Positions 1 to 11,224 of a stretch of DNA of 20,166 bases are shown here, in pieces. The position numbers and the translations under genes are program-made. The notes below the pieces were generated by a model. That model was not told the origin of the DNA and ran no database searches. It saw nothing but the letters and a program-made list of their open reading frames with translations. The number at the start of each line of letters is the position of its first letter. The stretch's first letter is position 1. Where the stretch lies: the NCBI GenBank assembly GCA_002812745.2, contig NCSJ02000527.1, positions 1-20,166 of the forward strand, given 5' to 3'. The stretch comes from Scytalidium lignicola (taxonomy: Eukaryota; Ascomycota; Leotiomycetes).

Positions 1-379
1 CCCACCCAATGGCAGAGCTCGAAGCTTGCTCACCTCTGGCCTCCCCGCCATCTTCGGCTTCTGCACCAGAGAAATCGTTTGATGGATTTATTTTCCTCTT
101 GACCTGGTCGCTGCGCAGCTCCCCGAGCCGGTCTATGCTTGTCGTGCCTCTCTCCGATAAGCTCTGGCACAGACAACAGTATAAAGCTCCCCGTGCTCCC
201 CCAAGCTACCAACTCCTAGATAACTTATTAACTTTAATTCCTAAACCTATACACCATAGCATTGGTCTTCGTGCCGTACCGGTATATCAATAGCTACATA
301 CGCTTGTTCTCATTGAATCTCCTAGATCTTTTTAATTAATCCCTCCGCAAAACCTCCCATCTACGTTATCTAGTTAAAA
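1..379 (+). promoter_or_regulatory. Upstream region of uricase with three GATA-factor sites
   Basis: This is non-coding sequence 5' of the urate oxidase start codon. Three HGATAR-type sites can be seen: CGATAA at 155-160, AGATAA at 218-223, and AGATAA on the minus strand at 366-371, only eight bases before the ATG and so probably in the leader. Fungal urate oxidase genes are known to be under nitrogen-metabolite control through GATA factors (AreA/NIT2) and uric acid induction through UaY. I did not find a clear UaY-type CGG-N6-CCG site. Short open frames on both strands here show no recognisable protein. Whether the first bases belong to a neighbouring gene cannot be seen. Confidence 0.45.
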
Positions 380-1391
380 ATGGCCACTGTTTCTGCTTGC
401 AAGTATGGCAAGGACAATGTCCGCGTGTACAAGGTTCACCGGGATGAAAAGACGGGTGTGCAGACCGTCACAGAAATGACCATCTGCGTACTTTTAGAAG
501 GCCAAATCGAAACAGCGTATGTTAGATCTGGAGACAATCCAAGAGCAATTGTCTGACTGTTTCCAGATATACTGTAGCAGACAACAGCGTGGTGGTAGCA
601 ACCGATTCGATGAAGAACACCGTATACATCAAGGCCAAAGAACACCCCGTCACTCCTCCAGAGCTCTTTGCCAGCATACTAGGAACTCATTTCGTCGAAA
701 CCTACGCTCATATCCAAACTGCCCATATTAAGATCGTAACACACCGATGGACACGAATGACCATTGATGGCAAACCACATCCACACTCCTTCCTTCGCGA
801 TGGAACCGAAACCCGCAACGCTGAAGCTGTCGTCCGAAAAGGCAAAGGAATTGATATCCGCAGTGGTATAGTTGGTCTCACAGTCCTGAAGAGCACGGGC
901 TCCGCATTCCATGGCTTTGTTAGGGATGAATTCACCACTCTCGGTGAGACATGGGATAGAATCTTGTCAACGGATGTAGACTGTGGCTGGAAATGGGACA
1001 CATTCTCGGGAATAGATGCAGTAAAATCAGCAATCCCCAAGTTTGACAAGGCATGGGAGGATGCAAGAGGCATTACTCTTAAGACATTTGCGGAGGAAGA
1101 GAGCCCTTCTGTGCAGAACACCATGTACAAGATGTGCGAGAAGATTCTTGCTGCTGCACCAACGGTTAAGGAGGTCGATTATTCATTGCCCAACAAGCAT
1201 TACTTCGAAATCGGTAAGTTTGGAGGACATAGAAAACTTGTATAAGATTGGTTGCTAATATTTACTTAGACCTGAGTTGGTACAAGGGCTTGAAAAACAC
1301 GGGCAAAGATGCCGAAGTTTATGCTCCCCAGTCAGGACCCAATGGCCTTATCAAAGTGGCAGTCACTCGCCCAAAGTCCTCGAGGCTATAG
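380..1391 (+). CDS. uaZ: Urate oxidase (uricase), peroxisomal
   Basis: Three exons, 380-516, 567-1213 and 1270-1391, give 301 residues, the usual length for fungal uricase. Intron 1 starts GTATGT, has CTGAC at 553-557 and ends CCAG; intron 2 starts GTAAGT and ends TTAG. Urate oxidase oxidises uric acid to 5-hydroxyisourate in purine catabolism. Family landmarks are present: YGKDNVRVYKV with Lys11 and VVVATDS with Thr58, matching the Lys-Thr of the catalytic triad, plus HRWTRM, GKPHPHSF, GLTVLKST, ETWDRILSTDVD and LPNKHYFEIDLSW, which supplies the active-site Asn and His. The C-terminal tripeptide is Ser-Arg-Leu, a type 1 peroxisomal targeting signal. The frame opens right after the leader at the first ATG, and the short N-terminus agrees with the family. 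The tandem T-fold domains run through the whole protein. No breaks are seen. Identification is firm; the splice sites restore an unbroken family alignment. Confidence 0.96.
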
Positions 1392-2947
1392 AGCTACTAT
1401 AAACCACCTTTACCTTAGATCATGAGCATTTGGGAAACGGTGTTTTAACGGCTCTACAGGATGTATCTGAATTTAGCATATAATACGATTACTAGGTTTC
1501 TGGCGCTTTGGAGCAGCTCCTTTAGATAGGAGTTATAGGTATACTAGCAATACAAGAATGATATTCATCCCTTTCAATTTTTTTTGTTCGATATTTCCCA
1601 TAAATAAGTGATCAGGTAACCTAACATGATAGTCATGCCATAAGGTTAGCATTCCAGCCATATTTGTGATGCAGTTCATAACACATTGTCATCTAGTGTA
1701 GCACCATTGCACAATCGCGGCTGAGGCTTCTGTTTGCCACTTTCTATTGTTTGCCATCTTGATGATATCACTTTATCGATACCTATTTTAATAACGATGA
1801 TCCCGATATTTGGCTGGATAGTAGCATCTCGGTGCATAGGATTTACGGATTTTAGCGAAGTTGATAGACATTGTGAGATGGATATAGAACACACGTCACA
1901 TAGAAGACACATGATTGTGTCTCCCCGATGAGTTCCTGCAAAAGAAAAACGTGGGACAGGTGAGCAATATTTCAACAATTAGGTAGAAGCTCCGAAGTTG
2001 TGGAAGGGAAACATGGGCGTTGATTGATGGTTAGCAGTTGCTTACCACTCATCTCCCATCTCTCTCCACCTGGTACTTTTTTGCATCATTTCAAATTATG
2101 TAATGGCATCGTATGGAATCCATTCAAACTCTTATACAGGTTGCATATACGAAGTAACGTAGTAATAGTCAAAGGGAATTCAGTTCAACAGATATCTTTG
2201 GAACGTTGTCAGAACTATGCATTTCCTATGTGGTATAACCAAACGGCAATATTTCATGTAGAAATCACGAGCTAACATTAGACAAGGTCGTACATTCACA
2301 TGAGTCTATCTTAACAGCGGATATGAGCATCGTGTGTGACGCACGCCGTTCTCTAACCACCCACGGACAAATACAGTAAGAAGAAGAGGCTCGTATATAC
2401 GGCTTCCTGCAGCTGTTGGATTACCATGACTTTCAATTACCGGGAACCATCTTTACTTATACTAAATATCACGGTACTTTCAACGAGTATAACTTTCTTT
2501 CAAGTTCACAATTTCCCATGTCATACAATATAGGTCATCGATGCAACGTCTCCATCCGGCAAACTCCTCCATCAATTGAGAGGATTCTAAGGACGGTTGG
2601 ATGCATTTCAAATCAATGTTTTCATGGCAATCTCTTGTTTGCCACGTTGAAGAATTCTTGAGATCAGTAGTATCTGAGTAACATCAGATCTAATTGTCAT
2701 CCATCTGCTGGCACCGAAGTCGTTTGCAGTGTAGCCGGAACCTATATCAAACAACAGAATACGCCTTCCAGTGATTGTGTATCCTCACATTAGTATGTGT
2801 ATATAAGCTGCTAATCTCCTTTTCATATTTTTAAAATTTTATATATTCAGAGATTCAATTATCTAGATATTCCCAGTGTCTGTTTGACATCTTGGTCAGA
2901 TATCAACTTGAAGCTTTAAGACTGACTTTCACTCTCCATCCGGAAAT
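1392..2947. other. Intergenic region, uricase 3' side and secreted-protein promoter
   Basis: About 1.55 kb without a supported gene. The first 200 bases are probably the uricase 3' UTR, with an AT-rich stretch and AATAAG near 1602. Frames of 65-100 codons occur on both strands (for example minus 1676-1978) but lack family features and convincing splice context. The last 150 bases hold a TATA box and the leader of the secreted-protein gene. I see no tRNA, repeat array or transposon ends. Confidence 0.6.
2800..2807 (+). promoter_or_regulatory. TATA box of the secreted-protein gene
   Basis: TATATAAG lies 141 bases upstream of the ATG at 2948. It is the clearest TATA element in the window. The spacing fits a leader of about 100 nt. 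A strong TATA box is commonly associated with regulated rather than housekeeping genes, which suits a small secreted protein. Confidence 0.55.
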
Positions 2948-3497
2948 ATGCACGCAAAGATTCTCACCTGTCTTGCCGCACTAGCAAGCGCTGCATTTGC
3001 AGCACCTGCTCCAGAACCTGCTCTAGGATCTATTCCAGCAGTACCCATCCCTGGAATTCAATGGACCGTTACTCACCTAACTCGCAGTATGTTTCCGAAA
3101 ATCCTCAAGAGTCCCCCTTACTCCGCACTGGATAGACCTGAGTACTAAGTATCTCTATCCTTTAGTCTTCGACGCTGGTACCAAAACTAATGATTATTAC
3201 ATCACCATCCATGCCAGTAATACGTCACCACAAGATATAGACTGCACAATCACAATTCCTGTCGATCAACCGAGCTGGTATGCCGTTCCATGCGACGGTG
3301 AATGGGCTATTTCCTGGGGATATAACCAAGGTGCGGATTCTGCTGTTATGACCGTTTTGAATCATCAATTACAGCAAGATGCCTGGTTCGGTTATGATCA
3401 TGTCTCTGCTATAGTTAACCAAGGGCCCGTTGGGCCGAACCCTGTTTATTCGATTGGATCGGTCTCCACAACATCAGACGAGTCAGAAGAGCAATAG
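2948..3497 (+). CDS. Small secreted protein, effector-like
   Basis: Two exons, 2948-3086 and 3166-3497, give 156 residues. The 79 nt intron starts GTATGT, has TACTAAG at 3143-3149 and ends TTTAG. The N-terminus is a typical signal peptide: Lys4, a hydrophobic run of Leu/Ala, and a likely cut after Ala18 in SAAFA-APAPEP. The mature form is about 138 residues, starting with an Ala/Pro-rich linker. It has only two cysteines, Cys73 and Cys89, which could form one disulfide, and one N-glycosylation sequon at Asn65 (NTS). The core is beta-rich, with WYAVPCDGEWAISWGYN and SAVMTV; the tail is acidic and Ser/Thr-rich. This pattern recalls fungal secreted proteins of the Alt a 1/AA1-like or related families, but I cannot assign it with certainty and give no function. 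It stands alone between uricase and the convergent eIF3c gene. Confidence 0.82.
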
Positions 3498-3847
3498 AGA
3501 GCAATTTCAAACTGTTTTATAACTTGGTTGTTATTTGGTAATCATAGTTTTAAAACATGAACAATAGTCAGTATAATCTAGTCTGTTGAGCTGGTGTTAT
3601 TGTTGTCAATAAGTAGACGTGACGAACTAGCCATGTCAGCGCTCAGCAATTTGATATCTAAAGTTCAATAAGAACTAATCTCAGTCAATACAATACGCCT
3701 AGTCACTAAATTGGTAAGGAGAGGGAATATGTTATCATCTTTTATCTTATCTTATCAAATCATAATCACAGCCTGTGTTAAGCTTTATGAAACGCCGAGG
3801 AGCCACTAAGCCTTATAAAACCCGACCCAATGCATTAACTACACCAC
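3498..3847. other. Tail-to-tail intergenic region
   Basis: 350 bases between the stop codons of the secreted-protein gene (+) and the eIF3c gene (-). AT-rich, presumably holding both 3' UTRs and polyadenylation signals. A TTATC/TTATCT cluster (tcttttatcttatcttatcaa) lies at about 3738-3758. No gene or structured element is evident. Confidence 0.55.
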
Positions 3848-6552
3848 CTAAGCCCTCACAGCTGCACCCAATGCACCACCTGTGAATTGAGTTCCACCAG
3901 CCTGTCTCTGAATATTTTGACCACCTCCTCTGCCACCGCCCCTGCCACCTCGCTGACCGCCCCGGTTGCCACCACGACCACCTCTGCCACCTTGTCTCTC
4001 GAATGCATTTGCTGTTCCCTGTGTTCTAGTCTCCAGTGTTCGCTCATTGCTTTCGATAAGTCCACTTGCCTTGTCACTTAGCGTCAACGCTAAGCTCTGT
4101 AGCCTGCTCAACTCAACACCCTTTCTGAAGATAATGGAGGAGTTAACTTGGTCTAGAGCAGCAGCAAGCTCCTCGTGACTTATCATTTTACTGACGATAG
4201 CGGCAACCTTGCGGTCTGAGAGTTCGAACATGGATGAAAGTGTGGCGACAGAGAGAGTATCATAGTATGGAGCATAAGTGAAGAGGTAGGTGCGGAGACC
4301 TTCCTCTTGGATTTGCTCTGATAGCATTGTCTTGATTGCATCCGGCTTGGCCATAAGTTCCCAGATCTTAATGGTGTGAATGAACTCGGTAGCCTTCTTC
4401 CATTCTCCGGCAGCTAAGGCTTTCGAGGCTTGCATGACATGGTCTCTGGTATTCTCTGGCGGTCCAGTAAAGATTTGACGTTCATGGTATTCAAGCATAC
4501 GTCTGTAAGTCTTGCTAATCACACGCTTCTTGATATCAGGTGACGATCCTGTCTGTGCAAGAAGAGGGATTTCAAGAAGCATACTACAGGTCAAATAGAC
4601 ACACTCCAAGAGTTCCAAGTTGATGTGCATATGGAATGGAAGCTGTCGTTGCCTTTCCAAACGTTCTTGCTCGGGAGAGACTTGGTTATACCGCTGGATC
4701 ATGACTCCTTGCGCAAGCAATTCTTTTTGACGCCCACTACCACAGATTTCCTGGAGGGTAGTTTGCGCTTCATAGACAAGGCCGGCACGGAAAGCGCACA
4801 GACCAACTTGGACTAGTGTACGATTGAAGAGGATTTGGCTGTGGACATCAAAAGCATTGATAGTCTCTTGTAAATGAGACATCAGCATCATATCTCTAGC
4901 CTTGTAGTAGTTGTCGTGTAATGCGAGGAAGTATATTTGGCAGAGCATAGCACGCGCACGAATGATGCCTTCGCTGTTGATGAAAAGATAGTTGCAGAGA
5001 ACGCTGACAAGAACTGTAGCATCGACAATTTGATTCCGGGGGGTGATGGCGGAGTCTACAGAACTTGGGATAGTCTTCCAACAGTTCTCTTCAAGAATCT
5101 TGACAACTGCAGATGGCTAAAAACACAAGTTAGCAGATGATAAGATAGGAAAGATAACATGAGTTACAAACCTTGAAATATACATGTTCTAGCCGCCTCA
5201 TAATGACCCTGTTTAAGCTCTCCTGTGGCAGATCAAGTCCCTCACGCTTCTGGAGGCCTTCCGTGTACAATAATGTGCGGACAATGTTGTTGTACAAAGT
5301 TCCTTCATCAGTGAGTCGATCAATATACTCCGCAGTGTGAGGATCGATGTGTTGAAGAGATCGGGTAAGTTCATCATCAAGTCTTTCAACATATGATACA
5401 ACGCTTCCGGGAATCTTGAATATCTCACCCTCCACAATAACGGGGGCCTTCTCATCGTCTTCCCATTCCTCCGCGTTCTCAACGACAACCAACCCCGGGT
5501 TTTCCTCGAGTACTTTAAGAAGAGTTCCAAACTCCTGCTCAGCAGCTTTCCATTGCTCTTGAGACATGAACGTTTGTGATCCTGTGCTCAAATCGAATCT
5601 TGTCGAGATAAGTGTCAAGAGAACACGAACTTGCTGATATGGGGTTGTGGACACCTCATACAACTTCTCCATGATCTTGATCTGCTCGGTACGGTCTGTG
5701 TTTTTCTTTCCTCGAGACTCCATAATGGTTCTCAAATGCTTGAGGATACTTTCAGGAGTGAATTGTAAAGTGCGACCACCCCTGCCAACGGTTGAGAAGC
5801 CTTCGTCATCCTCTTCCAGAGAAATACCAACCGCACCAACTGCTGTCCTGACTCTCGTTGGTTTCGGGACAGGAACTTCCTCTTCCTCAGACTCCATAAA
5901 CGCTTCTTTATCGGCCTTATAAGCATCAATCTCTTTCTGAAAATCCTTGTTGTTCTTCTTTATCCGCTGCTTCACAGCATTTAAGCCTCGAGCATTAGTA
6001 GCATTCATCTTCCGAGTCGAAACCTTCTGCTTCGCGATCGTTTCATTCAAGAAATCCTCCAACTCAGCAATCGCCTTGATGTAAATCTTTGGTGTGTTTC
6101 CGGCCTGAACAAGTTTGATGACTTGTCGGTTGAGCTTATCGAATTCTGATACCCGTCAGTCTCTGAAATGAAGGCAACTGTATCAGAAAGAACTTACCTG
6201 CAGAGATAGAACCCCAGTCATTTATCTTCTCTCCATTTTCGATAGCCTTCATAGTTGCTTCTAACTCTTCTAGCCGCTTGTCCTTGGCGCTCTTAACAAC
6301 TTTTGCCCGCTCCTCATCACTGCTCTCCTCACTTTCTGATTCAGCATCGCGCATAAACCTATTGGCACCAGTCCTTCTCACTCCATCCTCGTCTTCGCTT
6401 GAGGATTCATCACCATCCTCCTCTCCAGATTCTTCAGAGTCTTCCTCGGACTCCTCTGCCTTCTCCTCAACTTCATCGTTATCAGAGTAGAGCTCCTCCT
6501 CTTCATCGGAACTGCTCTCGCTTGAGCTGTCACCACGGAAGAATCGAGACAT
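3848..6552 (-). CDS. nip1: Eukaryotic translation initiation factor 3 subunit C (eIF3c/Nip1)
   Basis: Three exons on the minus strand, 6552-6198, 6145-5172 and 5116-3848, give 865 residues, normal for fungal eIF3c. Introns are 52 nt (GTAAGT...TATCAG) and 55 nt (GTTTGT...TTTTAG). eIF3c is a core subunit of the eIF3 complex, which binds the 40S subunit and recruits eIF1, eIF5 and the ternary complex. Residues about 8-58 are a Ser/Glu/Asp-rich acidic stretch; in yeast the N-terminus contacts eIF1 and eIF5, and the sites look suited to CK2. The eIF3c N-terminal domain follows, with NEFDKL-like [13 protein letters not shown] and [18 protein letters not shown]. The PCI domain occupies roughly residues 600-775, preceded by [20 protein letters not shown]. 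The last 60 residues hold an RGG-rich tail that may bind RNA. The start follows an acidic N-terminus of the expected form. Identification is firm. Confidence 0.96.
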
Positions 6553-7193
6553 CGTGATGGTAGCTCTTTAGGTGTGTTACGGGCGACGCGTGCGATAGGG
6601 ACACTCGAGTTGAAGTGGGCGTGGTTTTGTAAAATCGTTCAACCCACCAAATTCAAGATTGCGGGACAAAATTAAGCGAGCACTTTTAGGGCTCTCCAAT
6701 CGTAAGTTATTTTCAGGCAACTAGCAACCAAACACTTTGGAACAGAATGGTCTTGTCAGTTTAATTATTAGATTAGTTTGTGTGAAGTTTTATTTTCTTA
6801 AATGTTTCGTTGAAATTAGTATCGAGTCTATAGAGTCGAGAAAAATAATCATATGGCGGTAATCCCAAATCACATGAGTCCGACGTCCGTAATCTTATCC
6901 GTCAGGACGTTACTACGGCGTGTATGAATGGTCTCTGGAGGAATTTGGTTTTAAATTTGGATCGGAAATTGAAAATTCTTGGCTGGTATTAACATCAAAG
7001 CTATCTAGATACTCAAAAACGCCATCTCACACCCACCCATTCAGATGATTCCTACATGCTTTTCCCGAGGCCATCCAAATACAGCCAGTGACGCCAAATG
7101 GACAGCACAGGGTCCAAAAGATCTCTGATCTCTCTCAAATCCAGTAACGCCAAGCTTTATTTATACAGCTGCTTATAACCCCGCAATAACGGT
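6553..7193. other. eIF3c promoter and 3' region of the next gene
   Basis: 641 bases between the eIF3c start codon (-) and the stop codon of the small gene at 7194 (-). It should hold the eIF3c promoter and leader and the 3' UTR of the upstream gene. The first 60 bases are relatively GC-rich (gacgcgtgcga near 6587), the rest AT-rich. I found no TATA box, repeat or further gene. Confidence 0.5.
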
Positions 7194-7717
7194 TCACTTC
7201 CCCCTCTTCAGCCAGTCTGAGTGATCTGTCACTAGCCATGGCTTGATGCCGTCGGGATTTGCGGCTCGACTCTGCTTCGCATGCTCTAGTATACGCTGAC
7301 TCTCTTCGTCGGACATCAGACGTCGGAATTGCTGTACTTCTTGATTTGCAGAAACCGCAGATTTCGAAAATCCGCGGAACAATGCCTCCGCTATCCCAAT
7401 AGTCAGTGGTCCAGTGCAATCAAGCAACAAATACCGAGATCTATGCAGATACTCAGCAATCTAGAGAAGGGATACGTACGAGATGGTTGCTTTGAAGTTA
7501 GTGGCGCAATGAGTCTTGTTATAGTTGTTCGCAAACCCCGTACCTAAATCGTACTGCTTAGTAAATCATGTTGCTATAGCTCCATTAAACTTACCTGAAT
7601 GTACATCTCGTTCAAAGTCTTTAGGGCATCCTCCAGACGCTGTTCGTCCCAAACATCCTCATTGTTTAAACCGTTTCCAACTGCTTCTTGCCCTGCGGTC
7701 GTGGGATTGTCCATCAT
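7194..7717 (-). CDS. Small conserved-looking protein of unknown function
   Basis: I rebuilt this gene from splice sites: exons 7717-7595, 7543-7480 and 7390-7194 on the minus strand give 127 residues. Intron 1 (51 nt) starts GTAAGT, has TACTAAG and ends TTTAG; intron 2 (89 nt) starts GTACGT, has CTGAC and ends GATAG. An in-frame TGA lies two codons before the first of two adjacent ATGs, which fixes the start. The protein has no signal peptide or membrane span. It is predicted mostly helical: EQRLEDALKTLNEMYIQ, then VRGLRTTITRLIAPLTS, then SPEALFRGFSKSAVSANQEV and DEESQRILEHAKQSR, ending PWLVTDHSDWL. Joining the exons keeps phase and gives uniform helical character, which supports the model. 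I do not recognise a family with certainty; a small subunit of a nuclear complex is only a guess from size and helicity. It shares a divergent promoter region with AAR2. Confidence 0.72.
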
Positions 7718-8294
7718 AATTCAGTGAGGTGGCTGCAATACAAACTAAACAATACAAACTGCAGCGTTCTAGAAATGATGGTGGAATATAGATATTACAA
7801 TCATACTCTTTTCTTTGAGTGCGCCTCTTTACACAGGACTTCGTCGGAGCTCACGCTGCATGAGATCAAACATTGTCGATTCGATGTGGGGTGCACTAGT
7901 GCGGAACTTTAGTGAGGGTCGCCCTAGAAGCTTGCCCGCCACTAACGTAATGAACCCTGATGAAAGTCTAAAATGAGATTCTTTATAAATTTTTTCCTTA
8001 CAACTTGAGTTTCCTTATTATTTGCATGAAAGCATTAGTGTGTGGGAAGATCTAAAAATAGGTGTCAATAGAGCTTCTAGCACCCAGGCACATTCGCAGA
8101 CAAATGATGACTACGGTCTTGCCAGCTCATGTATCTATGACATCCAAAACATCAAATATTTTAACATCCTCAAGGCACGCTAGTTTAGCGTCAGTCAATA
8201 ATATATTCAAAGCAGTTATGTTTTTTTGAATACATCTAGACGATCTTCTCCGCGTCAACTTTGAACTTCAATACAGTAATTCGTTCAGCTCAAG
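7718..8294. promoter_or_regulatory. Head-to-head promoter region, small gene and AAR2
   Basis: 577 bases between the divergent start codons at 7717 (-) and 8295 (+). It must hold both promoters and leaders. AT-rich stretches occur around 7980-8040 and 8205-8225 (T-run). No convincing TATA box, repeat or extra gene is seen; a 74-codon frame at 7688-7912 overlaps the minus gene and looks spurious. Confidence 0.5.
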
Positions 8295-10007
8295 ATGGAT
8301 CACCTCACGGGTTCTCTAGATATGGATAGCGCGGAATCACACATTAAAACTCCATCAAACAAAGATGATACTGAACCTATTCCTTCAAACCCGGGTGCTA
8401 GTACACCAACTGTTACTGAAAGCGGAGATGCTACGGCCAGTACCGTTAACTCTGATGTCATCCAAAGTCAAACTGATATCAAGAGAAGTCTGTCTACTAC
8501 GTCTACTCAGACCACCATTCTATCTCCCAGCCGATCTATCGCATCAACTGATAGTCGCGGACGGGGCCGTGGTGGCTCTATTCTCAGCGTAGGAGGGGAG
8601 ACGTCCTCTATCAGATCAGCTAAATCTGTACGATCCGAAAAATCAGCATACTCCATCGGAGCTATTGGAAGCGTTCCACTTGGAAGTCTTCGTGTTCACT
8701 CTCCAACTCTAACACCCCGAGAATCTGCTACACTGACTAATCAGCATGAGTGTCTTAAATATGGAGATGTTATTATCATTAGAAATGTTCCTGGGAGTGC
8801 CATAATTGGGTACGATATTGAACACGTTATTATTAAGGATAAAATGAAATTTGAGGGCATCAAAAACCTACCCTCTGGTCCACATTTTATATGGGGAGGA
8901 ACTGATGCATCGTCTGGTCGGACTGGATTTTGGCTCATCATCTCGAAAAGCGGTTCGGAGGTTTATGGAGATATCACTGTTTTGAGATGGGACAAGTACG
9001 ACGAAACTCTAGGTGAGGAAGTTTCCGAGGCCGAGATCAGAATTCAAAAGGAGGGACTACATGGGATTGCCGATGCCCTTCATGCATACCCTGGTCCAAT
9101 CGATCCTGGCCGCGCCGGTCTTCAGCCCAGCTGGGTCCAGTTGTTGTCAAAAGAGCCAGATATCTGGGTTGGTCTTTCCAGATATGTCACTAGTGAACTG
9201 TTGAATAAGATTGTGAGATCGGGATTGAATGCCTGGAAGGTCTCCTCATCCTACGACCGTAAGAGCAACGAATACAACTTGCCTGCAACTGCAGGAGAAC
9301 AACGAAAGCAGTACATTGATGATGAGGTGTTCAAGTTCATCTTTCCACAGAATCCAGCTGCTTACACACCGTTTTCAATGGGATATCAGCGCACACAGCG
9401 TGCGCTTGATAAAACCGAGGATGTCAACTATATAATAATGAAGGCTTGCTCAAATGAGAATCCTGATGAAATTCTGGGTGAAGTACAGTTCTGCTTTGTT
9501 ACTGGCATGTTGATTGGCAACCTTGCTTGTCAAGAACAGTGGGCTCATATTGTCAAGACCCTCTTTCAAGCATATTACTGTCCAACTTACCACCCTGTGT
9601 TCTTCCGCAAATTTATTGAAACTTTCCACTTCCAATTGATGTACGATGAGGCTGGACTAGAGGGCAGTATTTTCGACCATGATTCAAAGTTGATGGATGA
9701 GCTCAGAATCATTCTCATACGTTTCAAGTCTCGTATGAATGAGTATTTTCTGGTCAACGATACCTTCCTTTCTGAGGAGCAAGGTGCCGTCGCAAAGGCG
9801 TTCGAGAATTTAGAATCTTGGTTATGGAAGTGGGGCTGGGATTTAAGCAAGAACTATGTTCGGTCTGGAAAGATTCAACTAGAAGATGGAGAAATGGTCG
9901 ACGTCGAACTGAAGGATTTCGAGGCGGAGGATGAACGAGGTGAGTACGCGCCAGTGGTGGTGGAGATTGATGAAGAAGGGCGCGAGAAAGGTCTCATTAC
10001 GTTGTGA
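8295..10007 (+). CDS. AAR2: AAR2-family U5 snRNP assembly factor
   Basis: One uninterrupted frame of 570 residues, no intron needed. Aar2 binds Prp8 in a cytoplasmic/nuclear U5 snRNP precursor and is later exchanged for Brr2. The family signature begins near residue 155: GDVIIIRNVPGSAIIGYDIE, then FEGIKNLPSGPHFIWGG and GRTGFWLI, the beta-rich N-terminal Aar2 domain. The helical C-terminal domain spans roughly 350-530, with GEVQFCFVTGMLIGNLACQEQW and FFRKFIETFHFQL. Yeast and human Aar2 are about 355-385 residues; the surplus here is mostly a Ser/Thr-rich low-complexity N-terminus (residues 1-150) with a GRGRGG patch at about 88-93, plus an acidic C-terminus. The ATG at 8295 is taken because the frame starts there and the low-complexity stretch follows at once; a later start cannot be excluded. 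Family assignment is good. Confidence 0.9.
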   Translation: MDHLTGSLDMDSAESHIKTPSNKDDTEPIPSNPGASTPTVTESGDATASTVNSDVIQSQTDIKRSLSTTSTQTTILSPSRSIASTDSRGRGRGGSILSVGGETSSIRSAKSVRSEKSAYSIGAIGSVPLGSLRVHSPTLTPRESATLTNQHECLKYGDVIIIRNVPGSAIIGYDIEHVIIKDKMKFEGIKNLPSGPHFIWGGTDASSGRTGFWLIISKSGSEVYGDITVLRWDKYDETLGEEVSEAEIRIQKEGLHGIADALHAYPGPIDPGRAGLQPSWVQLLSKEPDIWVGLSRYVTSELLNKIVRSGLNAWKVSSSYDRKSNEYNLPATAGEQRKQYIDDEVFKFIFPQNPAAYTPFSMGYQRTQRALDKTEDVNYIIMKACSNENPDEILGEVQFCFVTGMLIGNLACQEQWAHIVKTLFQAYYCPTYHPVFFRKFIETFHFQLMYDEAGLEGSIFDHDSKLMDELRIILIRFKSRMNEYFLVNDTFLSEEQGAVAKAFENLESWLWKWGWDLSKNYVRSGKIQLEDGEMVDVELKDFEAEDERGEYAPVVVEIDEEGREKGLITL

Positions 10008-10566
10008 TTTTCATCCATCTAATTCTTGTGGGATACTCTCAGGTCTGAAAAGGATGTTTCGCTTTCGACGTCGTGGATCTAGTACCACTGATGTGAAGAA
10101 TAAAGATGACCGGACACTCAAGGTAGTGTGCTAGGGTTCTGCTGTCAGATACTCTACCATCTTTAAGTCTTTTGCAAGTGCAACAAGTGCGACACACCCA
10201 ACATGCAAGTTCTTCTCGCGATCATAGGACTACAGGTGCTCTCACTTAATGATTGATGAATTTACGATGCGTTGAGGCCTGAGGACGGTGATAAACATAG
10301 CATACATATATGTTTGGTGTTAGGAAGAGTCTGAAGCTTTTTTAACTGGCGCAGTATGGAAAAGGAATATTTGTACAATAGGGCTGCAATCACAGAGGGA
10401 AAAGTAATGAATGTTTACTTTATAAGGAATTGATTCTCAACTGCTGCGCTAGAAAGCTGCCATGTGACAAATAGACCCAGAATGGAGACCAGGCGAAAAA
10501 TGCCGTTCCCCTCGTGATTGTCAACTCCACAGAGAAAACCAAACCCTGTCCAACAGCGCCGAAAAT
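10008..10566. other. Tail-to-tail intergenic region, AAR2 and RPS14
   Basis: 559 bases between the AAR2 stop (+) and the RPS14 stop (-). An open frame overlaps the AAR2 end and runs to about 10134 (67 codons) but has no features of its own. AT-rich in the middle, expected to hold two 3' UTRs. No RNA gene or repeat is evident. Confidence 0.5.

Positions 10567-11224
<658 letters not shown>

Noticed and set aside
1676..1978. 100-codon minus frame in the long intergenic region
   Set aside because: No family features, no splice partners, no promoter; consistent with chance.
6146..6162. Alternative acceptor TTTCAG in eIF3c intron 1
   Set aside because: It would add 17 nt and shift the frame; the TATCAG acceptor restores [10 protein letters not shown] of the family.
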